Shown here piece by piece: positions 1-11,639 of a stretch of 64,000 bases of DNA. Made by a program: the position numbers and the translations under genes. This stretch comes from Asterias rubens (taxonomy: Eukaryota; Echinodermata; Asteroidea; Forcipulatida; Asteriidae). The notes beneath the pieces are model-generated. The model had not been told where the DNA came from and ran no database searches. It was given only the letters and a program-made list of their open reading frames with translations. How positions within the stretch are numbered: the stretch's first letter is position 1; every line of letters begins with the position of its first letter. The DNA lies in assembly GCF_902459465.1 (NCBI RefSeq), contig NC_047065.1, positions 10,712,170-10,776,169 on the forward strand, given 5' to 3'.

Positions 1-3000
1 ATCCCAGAGGGAGCCTGACTACAAGCTACATCCCAGAGGGTGCCTGACTACAAGCCACATCCCAGAGGGTGCCTGACTACAAGCCACATCCTTACCATCA
101 CTAATTTATTTATAACTCTGCTATACTAACCAAACTTGCACGTCCTACCCAACTACTGCTTGCGCAGCGTTGCACACTAACCTAAATCTACTAAGCTCAT
201 ATCCCAGCCTGCTTGCATGTGACATCTTAATCTCTAACTCTACACCATCCGTCATTGTTTACACGTCATGTAACAACCACGCACACCATTTTTGTACACC
301 TGACAGTCATAAACTTAACATGAATAACTCTGTTTCGAAGTGCACTTTTCTCACTGTTTATGTTTGTCTTTTATTTTCTACGGCGACGGTGAACTGGAAC
401 CATCTGCCTGACTACAAGCCACATCCCAGAGGGTGCCTGACTACAAGCCACATCCCAGAGGGTGCCTGACTACGAGCCACATCCCAGAGGCTGCCTGACT
501 ACAAGCCACATCCCAGAGGGTACCTGACTACAAGCCACATCCCAGAGGGTGCCTGACTACAAGCCACATCCCAGAGGGTGCCTGTCTACAAGCCACATCC
601 CAGAGGGTGCCTGCCTAGAGGACATCATCCCATGTGATTGAAGCACATCAAACATTGGTAGATGGCTAGAAAATGATCTTGTTAATTCAAGGGGTCTTGG
701 TTTAACACTTGGTCCCTCTTAGAAAACATGTTGGTTTAGACCCCCAAATGGTGTTGGAAGTCCCATCCCCTACAAGGTTCCTTTCCTTCGATAAATGCCT
801 TTAAAAGTGCTTGTCCTAGCCAAGTTTTTTTTTGTGGATCTATGAAGAGTTTTATGTAAGTTTCAGCATTTTTTTTCTTTTAAGCAGTAGTCCAATTTTA
901 TTGAGCTGTTTAGGCAGAAAATATTGCTGAAACAGTTCTCTATTATTTTATGCTTGGATCCCTTTTGTGCCTATTAGCTCTATGAAATGTGCCCCTGATG
1001 ATCTATGTCTTTATATGGTTTGTACTGATGTAGTACATTGTAATTTTCTTTCAGATGATTGTGACGACTGCTTTCAAGCCTGACCACAAGCCACATCCCA
1101 GAGGGTGCCTGACTACAAGCCACATCCCAGAGGGTGCCTACAAGCTACATCCCAGAGGGTGCCTGACTACAAGCCACATCCCAGAGGGTGCCTGACTACA
1201 AGCCACATCCTTACCGTCACTAATTTATTTATAACTCTGCTATACTAACCAAACTTGCACGTCCTACCCAACTACTGCTTGCGCAGCGTTGCACACTAAC
1301 CTAAATCTTCTAGGCGCATATCCCAGCCTGCTTGCATGTGACATCTTAATCTCTAACTCTACACCATCTGCATTGTTTACACGTCATGTAACAACCACGC
1401 ACACCATTTTTGTACACCTGACAGTCATAAACTTAACATGAATAACTCTGTTTCGAAGTGCACTTTTCTCACTGTTGATGTTTGTCTTTTATTTTCTACG
1501 GCGACGTTGAACTGGAACTATCTGCCTGACTACAAGCCACATCCCAGAGGGTGCCTGACTACAAGCCACATCCCAGAGGGTGCCTGACTACGAGCCACAT
1601 CCCAGAGGCTGCCTGACTACAAGCCACATCCCAGAGGGTGCCTGACTACGAGCCACGTCCCAGAGGGTGCCTGACTACAAGCCACATCCCAGAGGGTGCC
1701 TGACTACAAGCCACATCCCAGAGGGTGCCTGACTACAAGCCACATCCCAGAGGGTGCCTGACTACAAGCCACAACCCACAGGGTGCCTGACTACAAGCCA
1801 CATCCCAGAGGGTGCCTGACTACAAGCCACATCCCAGAGGGTGCCTGACTACAAGCCACATCCCAGAGGGTGCCTGACTACAAGCCACATCCCAGAGGGT
1901 GCCTGCCTAGAGGACATCATCCCATGTGATTGAAGCACATCAAACATTGGTAGATGGCTAGAAAATGATCTTGTTAATTCAAGGGGTCTTGGTTTAACAC
2001 TTGGTCCCTCTTAGAAAACATGTTGGTTTAGACCCCCAAATGGTGTTGGAAGTCCCATCCCCTACAAGGTTCCTTTCCTTCGATAAATGCCTTTAAAAGT
2101 GCTTGTCCTAGCCAAGTTTTTTTTTGTGGATCTATGAAGAGTTTTATGTAAGTTTAAGCATTTTTTTTCTTTTAAGCAGTAGTCCAATTTTATTGAGCTG
2201 TTTAGGCAGAAAATATTGCTGAAACAGTTCTCTATTATTTTATGCTTGGATCCCTTTTGTGCCTATTAGCTCTATGAAATGTGCCCCTGATGATCTATGT
2301 CTTTATATGGTTTGTACTGATGTAGTACATTGTAATTTTCTTTCAGATGATTGTGACGACTGCTTTCAAGCCTGACCACAAGCCACATCCCAGAGGGTGC
2401 CTGACTACAAGCCACATCCCAGAGGGTGCCTGACTACAAGCCACATCCGAGAAGGTGCCTGACTACAAGCCACAACCTAGAAGGTGCCTGACTACAAGCC
2501 ACATCCCGGAGGGTGCCTGACTCGAGCCACATCCCGGAGGGTGCCTGACTACAAGCCACATCCCAGAGGGTGCCTGACTACGAGCCACATCCCAGAGGGT
2601 GCCTGACTACAAGCAACATCCCAGAGGGTGCCTGCCTAGAGGACATTATCCCATGTGATTGAAGCACATCAAACATTGATAGATGGCAAGAAAATGATCT
2701 TGTTAATACAAGGGGTCTCTGTTTAACACTTGGTCCCTCTTAGAAAACATGTTGGTTTAGACCCCCAAATGGTGTTGGAAGTCCCATCCCCTACAAGGAT
2801 CCTTTCCTTCGATAAATGCCTTTAAAAGTGCTTGTCCTAGCCAAGTTTGTTTTTGTGGATCTATGAAGAGTTTTATGTCAGTTTAAGCATTTTTTTTTTT
2901 TAAGCAGTAGCCCTGTGATGATCATCTGGGACCAATTTTATTGAGCTGTTTAGGCAGAAAATATTGCTAAAACAGTTCTCTATTGATTTATGCTTGGATC

Positions 3001-6000
3001 CTTTTTGTGCCTATAAGCAGCTCTATGAAATTTGTCCCTGATGATCTATGTCTTTAAATGGTTTGTACTGATGTAGTACATTGTAATTTTCTTTCAGATG
3101 ATTGTGACGACTGCTTTCAAGCCTGACTACAAGCCACATCCCAGAGGGTGCCTGACTACAAGCCACATCCCAGAGGGTGCCTGACTACAAGCCACACCCC
3201 AGAGGGTGCCTGACTACAAGCCACATCCCAGAGGGTGCCTGACTACAAGCCACATCCTTACCATCACTAATTTATTTATAACTCTGCTATACTAACCAAA
3301 CTTGCACGTCCTACCCAACTACTGCTTGCGCAGCTTTGCACACTAACCTAAATCTACTAAGCTCATATCCCAGCCTGCTTGCATGTGACATCTTATTCTC
3401 TAACTCTACACCATCCGTCATTGTTTACACGTCATGTAACAACCACACACACCATTATTGTACACCTGACAGTCATAAACTTAAAATGAATAACTCTGTT
3501 TCAAAGTGCACTTTTCTCACTGTTTATGTTTGTCTTTTATTTTCTACGGCGACGGTGAACTGGAACCATCTGCCTGACTACAAGCCACATCCCAGAGCGT
3601 GCCTGACTACAAGCCACAACCCAGAGGGTGCCTGACTACAAGCCACATCCCAGAGGGTGCCTGACTACAAGCCACATCCCAGAGGGTGCCTGACTACAAG
3701 CCACATCCCAGAGGGTGCCTGACTACAAGCCACATCCCAGAGGGTGCCTGCCTAGAGGACATCATCCCATGTGATTGAAGCACATCAAACATTGGTAGAT
3801 GGCTAGAAAATGATCTTGTTAATTCAAGGGGTCGCGGTTTAACACTTGGTCCCTCTTAGAAAACATGTTGGTTTAGACCCCCAAATGGTGTTGGAAGTCC
3901 ACTCCCCTACAAGGTTCCTTTCCTTCGATAAATGCCTTTAAAAGTGCTTGTCCTAGCCAAGTTTTTTTGTGTGGATCTATGAAGAGTTTTATGTCAGTTT
4001 AAGCATTTTTTTTTCTTTTAAGCAGTCCTGTGATGATCATCTGGGACCAATTTTATTGAGCTGTTTAGGCAGAAAATATTGCTAAAACAGTTCTCTATTA
4101 TTTTATGCTTGGATCCTTTTTGTGCCTTTAAGCAGCTCTATGAAATTTGCCCCTGATGATCTATGTCTTTATATGGTTTGTACTGATGTAGTACATTGTA
4201 ATTTTCTTTCAGATGATTGTGACGACTGCTTTCAAGCCTGACTACAAGCCACATCCCAGAGGGTGCCTGACTACAAGCCACATCCCAGAGGGTGCCTGAC
4301 TACAAGCCACATCCCAGAAGGTGCCCGACTACAAGCCACAACCCAGAAGGTGCCTGACTACAAGCCACATCCCGGAGGGTGCCTGAATACAAGCCACATC
4401 CCAGAGGGTGCCTGACTACGAGCCACATCCCAGAGGGTGCCTGACTACAAGCCACATCCCAGAGGGTGCCTGACTACAAGCAACATCCCAGAGGGTGCCT
4501 GCCTAGAGGACATTATCCCATGTGATTGAAGCACATCAAACATTGGTAGATGGCAAGAAAATGATCTTGTTAATACAAGGGGTCTCTGTTTAACACTTGG
4601 TCCCTCTTAGAAAACATGTTGGTTTAGACCCCCAAATGGTGTTGGAAGTCCCATCCCCTACAAGGATCCTTTCCTTCGATAAATGCCTTTAAAAGTGCTT
4701 GTCCTAGCCAAGTTTTTTTTTGTGGATCTATGAGGAGTTTTATGTCAGTTTAAGCATTTTTTTTTCTTTTAAGCAGTAGTCCTGTGATGATCATCTGGGA
4801 CCAATTTTATTGAGCTGTTGAGGCAGAAAATATTGCTAAAACAGTTCTCTATTATTTTATGCTTGGATCCTTTTTGTGCCTACAAGCAGCTCTATGAAAT
4901 TTGCCCCGGATGATCTATGTCTTTATATTGTTTGTACTGATGTAGTACATTGTAATTTTCTTTCAGATGATTGTGGCGACTGCTTTCCAGCCTGACTACA
5001 AGCCACATCCCAGAGGGTGCCTGACTACAAGCCACATCCCAGAGGGTGCCTGACTACAAGCCACATCCCAGAGGGAGCCTGACTACAAGCTACATCCCAG
5101 AGGGTGCCTGACTACAAGCCACATCCCAGAGGGTGCCTGACTACAAGCCACATCCCAGAGGGTGCCTGACTACAAGCCACATCCCAGAGGGTGCCTGACT
5201 ACAAGCCACATCCCAGAGGGTGCCTGCCATGAGGACATCATCCCATGTGATTGAAGCACATCAAACATTGGTAGATGGCTAGAAAATGATCTTGTTAATA
5301 CAAGGGATCTCGGTTTAACACTTGGTCCCTCTTAGAAAACATGTTGGTTTAGACCCCCAAATGGTGTTGGAAGTCCCATCCCCTATAAGGATCCTTTCCT
5401 TCGATAAATGCCTTTAAAAGTGCTTGTCCTAGCCAAGTTTATGTTGTAGATCTATGAGGAGTTTTATGTCAGTTTAAGCATTTTTTTTCTTTTAAGCAGT
5501 AGTCCTGTGATGATCATCTGGAACCAATTTTATTGAGCTGTTTAGGCAGAAAATATTGCAAAAACAGTTCTCTATTATTTTATGCTTGGATCCTTTTTGT
5601 GCCTATAAGCAGCTCTATGAAATTTGCCCCTGATGATCTATGTCTTTATATGGTTTGTACTGATGTAGTACATTGTAATTTTCTTTCAGATGATTGTAAC
5701 GACTGCTTTCCAGCCTGACTACAAGCCACATCCCAGAGGGTGCCTGACTACAAGCCACATCCCAGAGGTAGCCTGTCTACAAGCCACAACCCAGAGGGTG
5801 CCTGACTGCAAGCCACATCCCAGAGGGTGCCTGACTACAAGCCACATCCCAGAGGGTGCCTGACTACGAGCCACATCCCAGAGGGTGCCTGACTACGAGC
5901 CACATCCCAGAGGGTGCCTGACTACGAGCCACATCCCAGAGAGTGCCTGACTACAAGCCACATCCCAGAGGGTGCCTGACTACAAGCCACATCCCAGAGG

Positions 6001-7441
6001 GTGCCTGACTACAAGCCACATCCCAGAGGGTGCCTGACTACAAGCCACATCCCAGAGGGTGCCTGACTACAAGCCACATCCCAGAGGGTGCCTGACTACA
6101 AGCCACATCTAAGAGGGTGCCTGCCTAGAGGACATCATCCCATGTGATTGAAGGACATCAAAATTGGTAGATGGCTAGAAAATGATCTTGTTAATTCAAG
6201 GGGTCTCGGTTTAACACTTGGTCCCTCTTAGAAAACATGTTGGTTTAGACCCCCAAATGGTGTTGGAAGTCCCATCCCCTACAAGGTTCCTTTCCTTCGA
6301 TAAATGCCTTTAAAAGTGCTTGTCCTAGCCAAGTTTTTTTTTGTGGATCTATGAAGAGTTTTATGTCAGTTTAACAATTTTTTTTTTTAAGCAGTAGTCC
6401 TGTGATGATCATCTGGGACATATTTTATTGAGCTGTTTAGGCAGAAAATATTGCTAAAACAGTTCTCTATTGATTTATGCTTGGATCCTTTTTGTGCCTA
6501 TAAGCAGCTCTATGAAATTTGTCCCTGATGATCTATGTCTTTATATGGTTTGTACTGATGTAGTACATTGTAATTTTTTTTCAGATGATTGTGACGACTG
6601 CTTTCAAGCCTGACTACAAGCCACATCCCAGAGGGTGCCTGACTACAAGCCACATCCCAGAGGGTGCCTGACTACGACCACACCCCAGAGGGTGCCTGAC
6701 TACAAGCCACATCCCAGAGGGAGCCTGACTACAAGCTACATCCCAGAGGGTGCCTGACTACAAGCCACATCCTTACCATCACTAATTTATTTATAACTCT
6801 GCTATACTAACCAAACTTGCACGTCCTACCCAACTACTGCTTGCGCAGCTTTGCACACTAACCTAAATCTAGTAAGCTCATATCCCAGCATGCTTGCATG
6901 TGACATCTTAATCTCTAACTCTACACCATCCGTCATTGTTTACACGTCATGTAACAACCACACACACCATTATTGTACACCTGACAGTCATAAACTTAAC
7001 ATGAATAACTCTGTTTCGAAGTGCACTTTTCTCACTGTTTATGTTTGTCTTTTATTTTCTACGGCGACGGTGAACTGGAACCATCTGCCTGACTACAAGC
7101 CACATCCCAGAGGGTGCCTGACTACAAGCCACAACCCAGAGGGTGCCTGACTACAAGCCACATCCCAGAGGGTGCCTGACTACAAGCCACATCCCAGAGG
7201 GTGCCTGACTACAAGCCACATCCCAGAGGGTGCCTGACTACAAGCCACATCCCAGAGGGTGCCTGACTACAAGCCACATCCCAGAGGGTGCCTGCCTAGA
7301 GGACATCATCCCATGTGATTGAAGCACATCAAACATTGGTAGATGGCTAGAAAATGATCTGGTTAATTCAAGGGGTCTCGGTTTAACACTGTGTCCCTCT
7401 TAGAAAACATGTTGGTTTAGACCCCCAAATGGTGTTGGAAG
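1..7441. repeat. Higher-order tandem array of 29-bp minisatellite blocks and spacers
   Basis: Blocks of a 29-bp unit (CCTGACTACAAGCCACATCC + CAGAGGGTG) alternate with two longer segments. The ~480-bp spacer begins at CCTAGAGGACAT and ends at GATTGTGACGACTGCTTTC; copies lie near 612-1080, 1908-2372, 2634-3123, 3750-4236, 4503-4991, 5223-5715, 6122-6608 and 7293-7441 (continued 9976-10328). A second ~320-bp segment recurs near 91-410, 1208-1525, 3257-3575 and 6769-7086. The first two spacers lack a ~20-bp piece (CCTGTGATGATCATCTGGGA) present in all later ones, so there are two sub-families. Block lengths vary from about 4 to 14 units. The 29-mer is not a multiple of three and carries a stop in one frame, so blocks are not long coding exons. 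Confidence 0.95.
91..410. repeat. Second higher-order segment, copy 1 (short ORF inside)
   Basis: First of four copies (others near 1208-1525, 3257-3575, 6769-7086). It can be read as a 99-aa frame running into the 29-mer block (170-469, 3336-3635, 6851-7150), ending in 29-mer-encoded residues and containing a hydrophobic stretch (FLTVYVCLLFSTA). Copy 2 is shifted by an indel (CCATCTGCATT against CCATCCGTCATT). The few differences among the three open copies are mostly amino-acid changing (A/T, F/Y, I/F, N/K), which does not look like protein-level constraint. I treat it as repeat DNA, not a gene. Confidence 0.8.
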
Positions 7442-7598
7442 TAATCTAGGTTCCTAGACCATTGGTGTTGCGTGGTCACACACAACCAACGTTCCAATTA
7501 TGCACGGCAAAAACTGTACACGCTTGTAATGAACGAACGCTAGCGGGCGCTCTGTTTCTCTGATTTCCTGTGCTCACCAAGGTCTGGGACATTTGCAA
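7442..7598 (+). repeat. Left terminal inverted repeat of the Mutator-like element
   Basis: Matches the reverse complement of 9803-9975 with a few mismatches and one 16-bp gap. Shared text includes GTGTTGCGTGGTCACACACA and GAACGAACGCTAGCGGGCGC. Similarity ends at CATTTGCAA. Confidence 0.9.
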
Positions 7599-8259
7599 CG
7601 ACGGGTCTTAACTTTTTTGTTGTTTTTCGGCAAATCTCCCCCGACTTTCCGGTGGAGCCAATCAGAGGCTGCGTTGCGGTTGGCTCATGAATAATTCATC
7701 AGTGTTGTGCATGCAGTGTAAATGCATGCAGTAATGCGTTGCATGACTTTTGCTATACTCTGCATGTGTGTGTGGGTATATGTTTTTATCGGAGTATAAT
7801 AATGTCCAGATCAGTAGGATTTGAAACTTTGCCACATGGTGGAAATACGATAAAGAAAGGTTTGCGGTACCACCACAAACCTTTCTATGTATAATATCCA
7901 GATCCAGACTACTGCATTGCCATGATGCAGCTTGAAATGCGATCGTGGTGTTATGCTCCCGACATGGCCCACACTGATGAAGCCTGTATTGGCTAAACAA
8001 TTTGCTTATAGTTAGCACAAAATAGTATTGCTTAGCAGAAACTGGTTACCAGCCAATTTTTAATTAAATTTGAAATGTTGTAGACTTATGCCTAGTGCCC
8101 ACCTAAATTTTTGGATAGTAAAGAAATTTTGTACAGTATTTTCTGCCAAACAGATATTAACTGGTGGGCCCTGTAGTGTTATTCACAGTGAAAGTTTTTT
8201 AATCTTGGGGGAAGGAAATCTTGAGGGATTCAAAAGTGTCTTTGTGAGAATGTATTTTG

Positions 8260-8945
8260 AAACGTAACCGTAGCTGCAGATCTTGGAACATAAGCGTAGC
8301 TTGACTCGGGATTGAAAGCGTACTTTTTGATATTGTAGCGTAACCTAAACGTATCTTGGAGTGTATAAGCGTAGCTGAGTAGCTGCGTAGCTTAAAACGT
8401 AACAGTATCTTTTGGAGCGTAAGCATATCTTGGACTGTAATTCGTAGCTGCGTATCTTGGAACGTAAGCGTAACTTGACATGGGATTGAAAGCGTACCTT
8501 TTGATATTATAGCGTAACTTGAAGGAACATAAGCAGATCTGTAAGCGCAGCTGAGTAGCTGTGTAGCTTGGAACGTTGACATCTTTCGGAACGTAAGCAT
8601 ATCTTGGACTGAAGCGTAGCATCTTGGAACTTAAACGTAGCTGCGTATCTTTGAACGTAAGCATAGCTTGACTCGGGCTTGAAAGCGTACCTTTTGATAT
8701 TATAGTGTAACTTGAAGGAACGTAGACCTAAGCCTATCTTGGAACGTAAACGTAGCTGCGTATCTTGGAATGTAAGCGTAGCTTGACTCGGGCTTGAAAA
8801 CATACCTTTTGATATTATATATATTGTGTAACTTGAAGGAATGTAGACCTAAGCGTATCTTTGAACGTAAACGTAGCCGAGTAGCTGCGCATCTTGGAAC
8901 GTAACCATATAATATTTTTTGGAATGTAGTCGTAACAATATCTTT
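8260..8945. repeat. Degenerate minisatellite inside the Mutator-like element
   Basis: Short motifs related to AACGTAAGCGTAGCTGCGTA and CTTGGAACGTAAGC recur dozens of times. A longer module (GAAAGCGTACCTTTTGATAT) returns near 8307, 8489, 8686 and 8800. The overlapping Tyr/Arg/Ser-rich frames on the minus strand (8199-8803) are by-products of this repeat, not genes. Confidence 0.8.
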
Positions 8946-9802
8946 TGGAACAACTCATGAGAAATTGCGAATTTTGATTGCTTGTCGGGTGGCGACTACT
9001 GCTATTCAACTCCCAGTTATTTGAGGCGAATAGTCAGGTCATAAATTCCACTAGTTGCCCAGTTTAATCATTACCTCAAAAATAACTCATCATTCACAGA
9101 ATTAAAAAACAATACTTTGTTTGGCAAAATTATGCTTTGAGGGAATTTTGTTTTAGCATTATTTTTATTTCAACCTTTTATAAAAAATTCTCATAATATT
9201 TGTAAACTACTCACACAATAACACTGTCAATATAACCATGGAGGTAGATGCGATTTTCCTACGTTTTGACATCATCAAAATTACCTGAAACCCATAACAA
9301 AAAGAAATTAGGGGGCCATGAATCAAAATGGAGCATATTGGAACGTTGCGATCATAAGAAACAACGGAGTCGACACCCGCAAGCTGGGAGTTCATAGCGC
9401 CCGGGATTTAACACCTCCAACCCCCACGAGACACGGCATGGGCGGTACGTGATATTCCACAAGGCTTATTTCACGTTCCGATTGCTCCACGCCGTGGGGC
9501 CATACAAGCGTCCGTTACACGGACTCTCTGAATGCTAATCTTACGTTCGATTTTTGACCATTATTTACGATTTCAAATCGTCACGTATCCATAATCTGAA
9601 TAGGTAGTCTATACTTAAAATTTCACTGTTTTCCTTTTAATAGGCCTATAATGACCACGGAATTACTCTTTGAGCAAAGATTATTAAAAATAGCGCGCCG
9701 ATCACATTGACCTTTGACTCGGTCTAGTTTGAATAGTCATCTTCAACCCGTCACGTGATATGAATAATCGATTCATTTGCATAGTCTGGCCACGCCTTCA
9801 AT

Positions 9803-9975
9803 TTGCAAATGTCCTAGACCTTGGTGAGCACAGGACATGTAGAGATCCGGAAATCAGAGAAACAGAGCGCCCGCTAGCGTTCGTTCATTACAAGCGTGTG
9901 CAGTTTTTGCCGTGCATAATCGGAACGTTGGTTGTGTGTGACCACGCAACACCAATGGTCTAGGAACCTAGACTA
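9803..9975 (-). repeat. Right terminal inverted repeat of the Mutator-like element
   Basis: Inverted partner of 7442-7598. It contains an additional 16 bp (around ATGTAGAGATCCGG) absent from the left end. Ends CCTAGACTA next to the 9-bp target duplication. Confidence 0.9.
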
Positions 9976-10301
9976 TGTTGGAAGTCCCATCCCCTACAAG
10001 GATCCTTTCCTTCAATAAATGCCTTTAAAAGTGCTTGTCCTAGCCAAGTTTTTTTTTGTGGATCTATGAAGAGTTTTATGTCAGTTTAAGCATTTTTTTT
10101 CTTTTAAGCAGTAGTCCTGTGATGATCATCTGGGACCAATTTTATTGAGCTGTTTAGGCAGAAAATATTGCTAAAACAGTTCTGTATTATTTTATGCTTG
10201 GATCCTTTTTGTGCCTATAAGCAGCTCTATGAAATTTGCCCCTGATGATCTATGTCTTTATATGGTTTGTACTGATGTAGTACATTGTAATTTTCTTTCA
10301 G

Positions 10302-10431
10302 ATGATTGTGACGACTGCTTTCCAGCCATCCCGTCAACATGGACCATGAAGATGTGACATCACAGTACAGAGAGAGAGATACATCATGGCTTGAGGCAGC
10401 TACATACCAGGGTCCCAAATGGAATTTGAAG
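10302..10431 (+). CDS. Putative 5' exon of an unidentified gene (MDHEDVTSQYRERDTS...)
   Basis: A polypyrimidine tract and acceptor (TTTTCTTTCAG) end at 10301 and a consensus donor (AAG|GTAAGA) follows 10431. The only frame open to the donor begins at ATG 10339 and gives 31 residues ending ...PKWNLK, phase 0; upstream in-frame TGA codons (10303, 10309) make 10302-10338 5' UTR. I do not recognise the peptide. No phase-compatible next exon was found; the downstream coiled-coil gene seems to have its own promoter and start, so this may be a separate transcript or an alternative 5' exon. The first ~27 nt and its acceptor are copied into every spacer of the upstream array. Confidence 0.5.
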
Positions 10432-10769
10432 GTAAGATGTATTTTAGTTAAGCTTGAGTTGAAAGTTTAGAAATCCATTGAAGTGCATAAAATAGAAATT
10501 TCTTGGGTCTCAAAATTAAAGTTAGTCCCATTTACCTTGCACGAATACTGCATGTTAAAGCGCCAGGAGCGTCATTGAGTGAGGGATATGCATGCTTTAT
10601 AAAAAGCCATTATTGTTACTATTAGGCACAAATCTTCGATCTTTAAATCCAAGTCGCAATCTAACTGTAGTTTCTTTCGTTTTTTGATCATAATACAGAA
10701 CTAACACAGTCGAACAACTTTGAGTTGGACACATCAATATGCTGAGCCACCTTATGCAGTACCATTAAA

Positions 10770-10995
10770 AATCAGCATAGCATACAACATCATTATCACC
10801 ACCTCATCTAAGGCGTCATGACAACAGATGGACACATTGTCAACAGAATGAACCCAAAGAACACGAATGAGACGAAGAGACAGACCAGGTTGGCGATAGA
10901 TGGATGACATCAGAGAATTTACAAGCGTCACTCGGATGCAACAAGCACAAGAAAGATCAAGGTGGAATGGTATGGAGCCACATAGGCTAGATATT
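10770..10995 (+). pseudogene. LINE reverse transcriptase C-terminal remnant
   Basis: Reading across frame breaks, the plus strand gives RMRRRDRPGWR then MDDIREFTSVTRMQQAQERS and RWNGMEPHRLD. The pattern R-R-x-RP-x-W-x-DDI...A-x-x-RS-x-W is the usual C-terminal tail of non-LTR retrotransposon ORF2 proteins. A stop interrupts it and no RT core is present, so it is a dead 5'-truncated copy. Confidence 0.65.
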
Positions 10996-11089
10996 ATGTC
11001 ACTTAAAATAACACACAACAAGATTTGTGAAGATTTCACATTTCGTTGGCCTGTTTAATTCATTCTTGGAAGTATATGTGCTTTTCGAA

Positions 11090-11330
11090 TTATTGTCAAC
11101 ATACTTGAAATGAGGTACTTCATTACAAGTATGTAGACAGAATACATGTTAAACTTGTATCGAGGTACTATACAAGTTCATGTATTCACACACAAAAATT
11201 GCATGTTTGTAATGAGGTACTTCATTACAATCATGTAATTATAACATGCTTGCAATGAAGTACCTTATTGCAAGTATGTAAACTTTTCATGTGCGTAATG
11301 AAGTACCGCATTACAACCGTGAAACAAGTT
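11090..11330. repeat. Cluster of near-palindromic 20-mers
   Basis: Variants of GTAATGAGGTACTTCATTAC, itself almost self-complementary, occur near 11105, 11208, 11252 and 11294, separated by AT-rich text with ATACATGTT/AAACTTGTAT-like inverted pieces. The spacing is 40-100 bp. No protein is expected. Confidence 0.6.
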
Positions 11331-11639
11331 AAGTTAATTTGTAATGCAGTTTGCTCATTACAAAATACGAAACAACATAAGTTTATTTGTAGTAAATTCA
11401 TAACAAATAAAAAGAGAACAATTTGTTTAAGGAGTGTGTTAAAGTGTTTATTAGACATTAAGTTTTGTATTGTTACTACTTAATTTGTCTTTCAATTATT
11501 TATTAGTCTAATTGTTTACATGGTATTTGTTCTGGGGTAGCTTACATGGTGGCCACCATGTTTTGTTGGTAACTCTTAATAAAGCTTTTAATGTGAAAGG
11601 TCATGACATTGTGTTGTGTGAATATGGAGGTTGTTTAAG

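Larger units (their letters stand above)
7433..9984. mobile_element. Non-autonomous DNA transposon, Mutator-like (long TIRs, 9-bp TSD)
   Basis: The element spans 7442-9975 (2534 bp) and is flanked by the perfect 9-bp direct repeat TGTTGGAAG (7433-7441 and 9976-9984). Uninterrupted spacer copies read GGTGTTGGAAGTCCC at this point, so the empty site is known. Ends are TAATCTAGGTTCC and, on the other strand, TAGTCTAGGTTCC. Inverted repeats run about 157 bp on the left (7442-7598) and 173 bp on the right (9803-9975); the 16-bp difference is one indel. Long TIRs with 9-bp duplications are typical of Mutator-like elements. No transposase frame is recognisable; the interior holds a degenerate minisatellite and unrecognised sequence. 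Confidence 0.9.

Noticed and set aside
170..7150. Three 99-aa frames (170-469, 3336-3635, 6851-7150) as a gene family
   Set aside because: They are copies of one repeat segment running into the 29-mer block; one of four copies is frameshifted and differences are mostly amino-acid changing.
1..7300. 29-bp repeats as a CRISPR array
   Set aside because: Repeats are contiguous with no unique spacers, and the surroundings have eukaryotic splice sites and transposons.
7662..8018. 118-aa minus-strand frame as the transposase of the Mutator-like element
   Set aside because: No catalytic motif or zinc finger, and far too short.
8199..9009. Tyr/Ser/Arg-rich minus-strand frames
   Set aside because: Produced by the CGTAAGCGTAGCT-type minisatellite inside the Mutator-like element.
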